From NCBI GenBank assembly GCA_963969595.1, contig OZ018409.1, positions 5,222,520-5,286,519 of the forward strand: a DNA stretch of 64,000 nt, given 5' to 3'. Source of the DNA: Neckera pumila. Taxonomy: Eukaryota; Streptophyta; Bryopsida; Hypnales; Neckeraceae. The position numbers were made by a program, and so were the translations under genes. Each line of letters starts with the position of its first letter. The stretch's first letter is position 1. Under the pieces are notes generated by a model. That model did no database searches. It saw only the letters and a list, made by a program, of their open reading frames with translations, and was not told the origin of the DNA. This document shows positions 59,550-64,000 of the stretch, one piece after another.

Positions 59550-61819
59550 ATGGCGAAGAGACAAAGGTCGATTCGCGACTTGTGCTACGCAAAGTCCCGC
59601 GAGGTTGATGTCGTGGACCTCAGCTCCGATAGCGATAACTCCAAATCGGTTGAGTCTCCTTCTTGCGGTATGGATCCCCCCCCCCCTCTCAGTCAGACAT
59701 TGCACGAGCTTTGTGGAAAGAAACGTGGGCTGTTCAATTTCCGTGGCTGGAGTTCTGTGCTTCTTTGGGCAAAATTTTTTGCAAGATCTGCAGGGATAAG
59801 GGGGGCCGCTCTGTGTACGCTAAGGACGGCTCTAAAAACCTCAAAGTCAATGCCTTCCTGGATCATGCTCGATCCAATGAGCACAGGCGTCTTTCTTGGG
59901 CTTCAAGCATCGGTGAGAAGACGTTGGAGAAGGCGATCCACACTTCGCAGCGCACCTGTGATGAGGCATTGCGAAGTCTGCTGCAAGCCGCGTACTTCAT
60001 AGGGAAGCAGTGCCTCCCTTACGCTAAGTTTCCCCCTTTGTGCAAGTTGTTGTTGGCTGTCAATGCTCCTACTACAGCTTCAATGTACCAAGACGACAAA
60101 GCTTGCGGTGACCTTATAATGTGCATTTCTGTAGTTATTCAAAAGAAAATTATTTGTAGGGTCCGGAATTCTCCTTTCTTTGGCATCATGGTGGACGAGT
60201 CCACTGACATAAGCGTCACTGGACACCTTGTAGTCTTTGCCACGATTGTGGAGGAGGGGTTGCCCGTAACTCTCTTCATGGGCTTGCTGCACATTGCAGG
60301 GGGAAAAAAAGACTCCGCTGTCATTTACGATGCTGTGCTCTCTCACTTGCGGAAGTGGAACTTGGACTTGCGCAGATTCGTGGCGTTCGGGAGTGACGGG
60401 GCCAGCACCATGGTCGGCTCACAAACAGGGGTGGCAACACGACTCCGTAATCAGGTGAATCCGTTCCTTCTTGCGTGCCATTGCGTTGCTCACCGCACTA
60501 ACTTGGCAGCCTTGGATGCCGCAAAGGCACCTGACTGCAAGTCGATTTCAGGTGAGGTGGATTCCATTTTGAATTCAGTTGCCTCTTTTTTCAACACATC
60601 CAGCAAGAGGAAACACTCTCTCACAGCTTTGCAAGAGGAATTCTGTGATGCTAAGAAGTGTATGAAGCGTTACCACAAGATTCGTTGGCTCAGCAGATGG
60701 CAGGCCGTGACTTCGCTTTGTGATTCCTTGGAGTCTGTCTTGGTATTCCTCCGAGATGCTGCAGGTAAGGACATAGGTAAGGCTCGTTCCCTTGTGCAGA
60801 AGTTAGGGCAGTTCAAATTTATTTACATTTTGCATTTCTTGGCTGATATTTTGCACTCTTTGGCCATGCTTTCCAAAATTTTCCAAATAAAGTTTGTGGA
60901 TGTTACAACAGTTGGTAGTATAGTCCGGACTGAAATTGCACAAATACGTATGATGTTCATTGTGGAAACTTGTGATCTCAATGCGTCTACGTTTAATGAG
61001 GACACGGGCTATCATATTTTGCCTGACTACGGTCCACATGGGGGCCACCTGCGACGTCTGCAGTCTGAGGTAAGAGGTAAGTTCTTTCACACATTTGAAA
61101 TGGACAGGTCTAGGCTGGGCGCAGATCTAGAAGAGGCTTTGTCATTTTAGAAAGCTTTTGCTCAGGCTGTTTGCAATGGTTTGGATGCACGGTTCAGTGA
61201 TAATGATCTCATTTCTTGCTTCAAAATCTTGAACCCTTCTAACATGCCTTCCAAGCAAGTGGGTCTGCAGAACTGGTGCGTGAAAGAATTAGAGACTCTG
61301 CTGGCCCACTACGGAGTGGACCGCTCTCACGGTGGTTTCTCTCTCCCTCCTCTTTTGAATGTTGCAGCATGCAAACGGGAATTCTTGGCATTTAAGTTGC
61401 AATGCACCACGGAATGGGTTGATAAAAATTTCAGGGACCTCTGGGGTATGATTACCTGGAACCATGCATTGCAAACCCGGTACCCTAGCCTCTTAATACT
61501 TTCAGAGTTGGCTCGTGTGCAATGTGTATCCACTGCAACATGTGAACGTGCTTTCAGCGTGCATAATTTGATTAAAACTAAGATTAGAAACAGGTTGGGC
61601 AGTGCAAATTTGGAGGCCATGCTGCGGATTGCATTAGAGGGACCAGATGAGGGAATTGATGATATTCTTTGTGATGCTGCTCTTCTTTGGAAGAATGATA
61701 GTAAGTACAGGTTTTTGTATGCTAACCCTTCTTTGTATTTGCATGTTTCAAATGGTCCTAGTGCAAGTAATGCATCTTGCACGTCTGGGCCACTTGAAAA
61801 TTCTGTTGATGTCTCTTGA
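59550..61819 (+). CDS. hAT transposase (ZNF862-like), apparently interrupted
   Basis: The main frame runs 59693-61069 and 61151-61819 (459 + 222 codons). An N-terminal part (ATG at 59550, MAKRQRSIRDLCYAKSREVD...) lies in another frame and meets it at a run of eleven C (59676-59686). Seen: a zinc finger FCKICRDKGG ... LDHARSNEH; DDE-region motifs MVDESTDISVTG and FGSDGASTMVG; CHCVAHRTNLAALD; RWLSRWQAV; and the C-terminal hAT dimerisation block CVSTATCERAFSVHNLIKTK-type followed by RNRLGSANLEAMLRIAL. The only later stop (TAG, 61148-61150) is the AG of a good acceptor (CATTTTAG); an intron 61070-61150 (GTAAGA...TTTTAG, 81 nt) would remove it in phase. The C-run may be a true frameshift or the pyrimidine tract of another acceptor (CTCTCAG|TCAGAC). 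Family call firm; activity unproven. Confidence 0.8.
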
Positions 61820-61978
61820 TTTATGATACTAACTCTACTAACCAGCCTTTGGAAAATGCTTGGACCCTTGTTTGGATCCTTGCATTTTCTGAAGGCTACA
61901 TCCTTGGCCCTAGGATGGTAGGGGCTTGGCTAGGTTCAAATCCTGCCAAGGATATTCAAAGCTAAAAAAATTCAGAAA

Positions 61979-62215
61979 CTAAAGAATGATAAAAAAAAAT
62001 GGGGAAAGTAAAGAATGAAAAAAAAAATGGGAAAAGTAAAGAATGATAAAAAAAAATGGGGAAAGTAAAGAATGATAAAAAAAAATGGGGAAAGTAAAGA
62101 ATGAAAAAAAAAAATGGGGAAAGTAAAGAATGATAAAAAAAAATGAAGAAAGTAAAGAATGATCAAAAAAAATGGGGAAAGTAAAAAATGCCCCCCAAAA
62201 TGAAGAAAAAAGTAA
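61979..62215. repeat. 29-30 bp tandem array, about 7.5 copies
   Basis: The unit is AAAGAATGATAAAAAAAAAT plus GGGGAAAGT. It lies behind the transposase stop inside the hAT element. Minus-strand FF-rich open frames through it are repeat products. Confidence 0.9.
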
Positions 62216-62431
62216 AACCGGTTCCATTTCTCAAAGTCAGGAAAACTAACTAATTGAAAAAACAAAATCCGGATATTTGACTAATTGAAAAAGCAATGAA
62301 AGGATTTCAGCCGATGAAATTCTCAGAGTTTAGGTTGGCTTCCGGGTGAATTTTGGAATTTCCGAGCTACCCTACAGAAACTAGGAAATCCACCGATTTT
62401 GCCACAGAACTTCCCGGACCCTGGTCCACAC

Positions 62432-63497
62432 TATAGAAATATTCACTGCTTTTGTACAATGACGCAATCAATTCAAAGCTATGTGTATATCTTAGAGCAT
62501 TGCCACTGTGACACAGGCAAATCCCCATAGCAAACTTGACATAGCAAGCTCCTCATATGATGGCAAGCCCGAGCAGCCAATAGTCCACACCGTGACTCTG
62601 ACACATAGTGTGTAGTAAATGCCAGATGAACCAGGAGCTATTTTGGGTGAGTTCAACACCACGGTGCTCAAATTGCCATTATGAAAAGAGCTACTCACCC
62701 CAAATTGGACGCACAGTGCTCAGAACTAGGTCAACCCAGGCTCCTCAAGAATCTCACCGTGCACACCAAGCTCAAGTACCTTGGGCCAAAAATGGAGCGC
62801 CCGGTGCCTCGAAAACAATGCCCTGCGTCACGGTGGAGATTGTTTTTCCTCCCGGGCCCGGCCTATGGCGTCCCGGTTTGCTTGCCCGTATCACAGTGGC
62901 CATGCTCTTAGATTTGTGCACCAGTTCAAGACTTGGTTCAGAGAGTGGCATGCACCTCCATGTGGAACAAGCATTGATCCATGAGTTAGTTTATCTTAGA
63001 TAAGGCAACCTAATTGACAAGGCAACCTATTTTCACTATTTTGTAAAAGTTATTTTGAGACATCCAGAGCACTAAGATCAGTGTTTGGGATGTTTTTTGA
63101 GTTTCATTAGCTATTTTCCTTTAATTCCCATATTGAATTGTTTCTTCAAGTATGGAGTCCGGTGATTTTCTCTATTTTTATTCCAAATAGAAGGTTTCTA
63201 GATTTTTTCATTGGTGTTTAGCAGAAGTATTCAAATTGCAACCGGGTTTTTTTTCCCAATTTCAGGTGCCATCTAACTAGGTGCTATTTTTTCCGGAACA
63301 TTGATCCAAAGTTCCAAACCAGTAGTCTTTCCCATCTTTGCTTTAATTATCATACCCTAAGACAATGGTCCCCAAATGTGATTTTTGTAATTAGTATGAG
63401 TTTCTAAAATACTGAATGTGAGAAAACATGAGAAGGATGTGACAAAAAATAGGCAAATTTGTTTTATCTTTTGGTCACATAACATTCTTGAGCAAAG
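62432..63497. other. Low-copy spacer, no gene found
   Basis: Overlapping plus-strand frames at 62608-63003 show no recognisable domain. The rest is AT-rich. Confidence 0.4.
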
Positions 63498-63797
63498 CAT
63501 TACATGAGATTCGGGGGTCTTAGAAGGCTCTGAGTTCCCCTGCTGTCTGCTGCGTTCCTGCAATCTGGGAACGCAGCAGCAGCAGCTGGCTGACATGGTC
63601 GAGCGACTGCCACGTCACTTTTTGAAAAAAAAAAAAAAAAAAAAAATTTGCTTAAAATGATATTTTGGTAAGAATTTTTTTTTTTTTTTTTTTGAAATTT
63701 TTTTTTCTGACACACCCATACCGGCGTTCATTGGATCTGGGGAGATCAGGGAACAGGCCTAAAACGGCCCTCCAAGACCCCCAAATATCATCTAATG
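63498..63797. mobile_element. MITE family A, copy 4 (GC-rich interior)
   Basis: Ends CATTACATGAGATTCGGGGG and CCCCCAAATATCATCTAATG. The interior keeps TGCGTTCCTGCAATCTGGGA, ACGCAGCAGCAGCAGCTGG and TGCCACGTCAC, a more GC-rich form of the words seen in copies 1 and 2. Two long A- and T-runs lie in the middle. Confidence 0.75.
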
Positions 63798-64000
63798 CAC
63801 AATAAAGTTTTCTTATTTTGGCTAAAAGGTAACATTGGATTCCTATCATGTGTCGTCTTCCATTCTCTTTGGGTGACATTCTCTTTGGGTGAGTTGATTT
63901 CTCTCTCCATCATTCTAATAGCTCCATCTAAACTTCAATATAATTTCTTCAAGAAATTTGCTCTTTCAAAGTTCCAACTAGTTCAAGGATATCATATCAC
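63798..64000. other. Window end, nothing recognised
   Basis: AT-rich; a short GGGTGACATTCTCTTTGGGT-type direct repeat at 63870-63891. Confidence 0.4.

Larger units (their letters stand above)
58539..62423 (+). mobile_element. hAT transposon, 3.9 kb, with 8-bp target duplication
   Basis: GTCCACAC stands directly outside both ends (58531-58538 and 62424-62431), the 8-bp duplication of hAT elements. The left end is CAATGATAGGGGAGTACCGG and the right end, read inverted, is CAGGGTCCGGGAAGTTC; the terminal match is short and imperfect. It holds a GC-rich leader, a hAT transposase gene and a 29-bp tandem array. The exact duplication and nearly open transposase suggest a fairly young insertion. Confidence 0.8.

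Noticed and set aside
61972..62265. Phe-rich minus-strand frames as membrane proteins
   Set aside because: They are read-through of the A-rich 29-bp array.

Overview
The window looks like nuclear DNA of a land plant. It carries a TPD1-type secreted cysteine-rich peptide gene, a mid-SUN nuclear-envelope protein, a plant-type ArfGAP+C2 protein (AGD11/12/13 class), an OsmC-family gene, a nuclear tRNA-Val(AAC), small GT-AG introns, and CACTA, hAT and LTR remnants. Species cannot be fixed from sequence alone; a non-flowering land plant is a guess at low confidence. Genes lie in moderately GC-rich islands and the rest is AT-rich, heavily decayed repeat DNA.

Layout. 1-15.1 kb: nested repeats, including TTAA-flanked elements, a solo LTR, MITEs, a (AAAC)n expansion and a 128-bp tandem array. 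15.1-26.1 kb: low-copy island with the TPD1-like gene (17.2-17.7, minus) and the four-exon SUN gene (20.2-24.4, minus, 840 aa). 26.1-33 kb: MITEs and TTAA-flanked elements, one composite of which cleanly splits an older MITE. 33-41 kb: a decayed transposon-type coding region cut in two by a 5.2-kb non-autonomous CACTA element with a 3-bp target duplication; this element carries three hairpins whose stems covary. 41-47 kb: a 60-bp tandem array and large palindromic MITEs. 47.7-56.7 kb: second gene island with OsmC-like (six exons, plus), tRNA-Val(AAC) and ArfGAP-C2 (seven exons, plus), with a repeat block between them. 58.5-62.4 kb: an 3.9-kb hAT element with exact 8-bp target duplication and a nearly complete transposase. 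63.5-63.8 kb: another MITE.

Most striking pattern: several 0.8-0.9 kb repeat units (called B, D and E here) end in CCCCTAAAGG-like inverted termini flanked by TTAA, and repeatedly sit next to each other sharing one TTAA. This makes a perfect 20-bp palindrome at the junctions. It resembles TTAA-targeting (piggyBac-type) non-autonomous elements, a type not usually associated with land plants; no transposase for it is present here.

The four protein genes have unrelated roles (secreted signal, nuclear envelope/ER, oxidative-stress type enzyme, membrane traffic) and do not form a cluster. All gene models are hand-made from splice signals, reading phase and family resemblance, without searches or transcripts.
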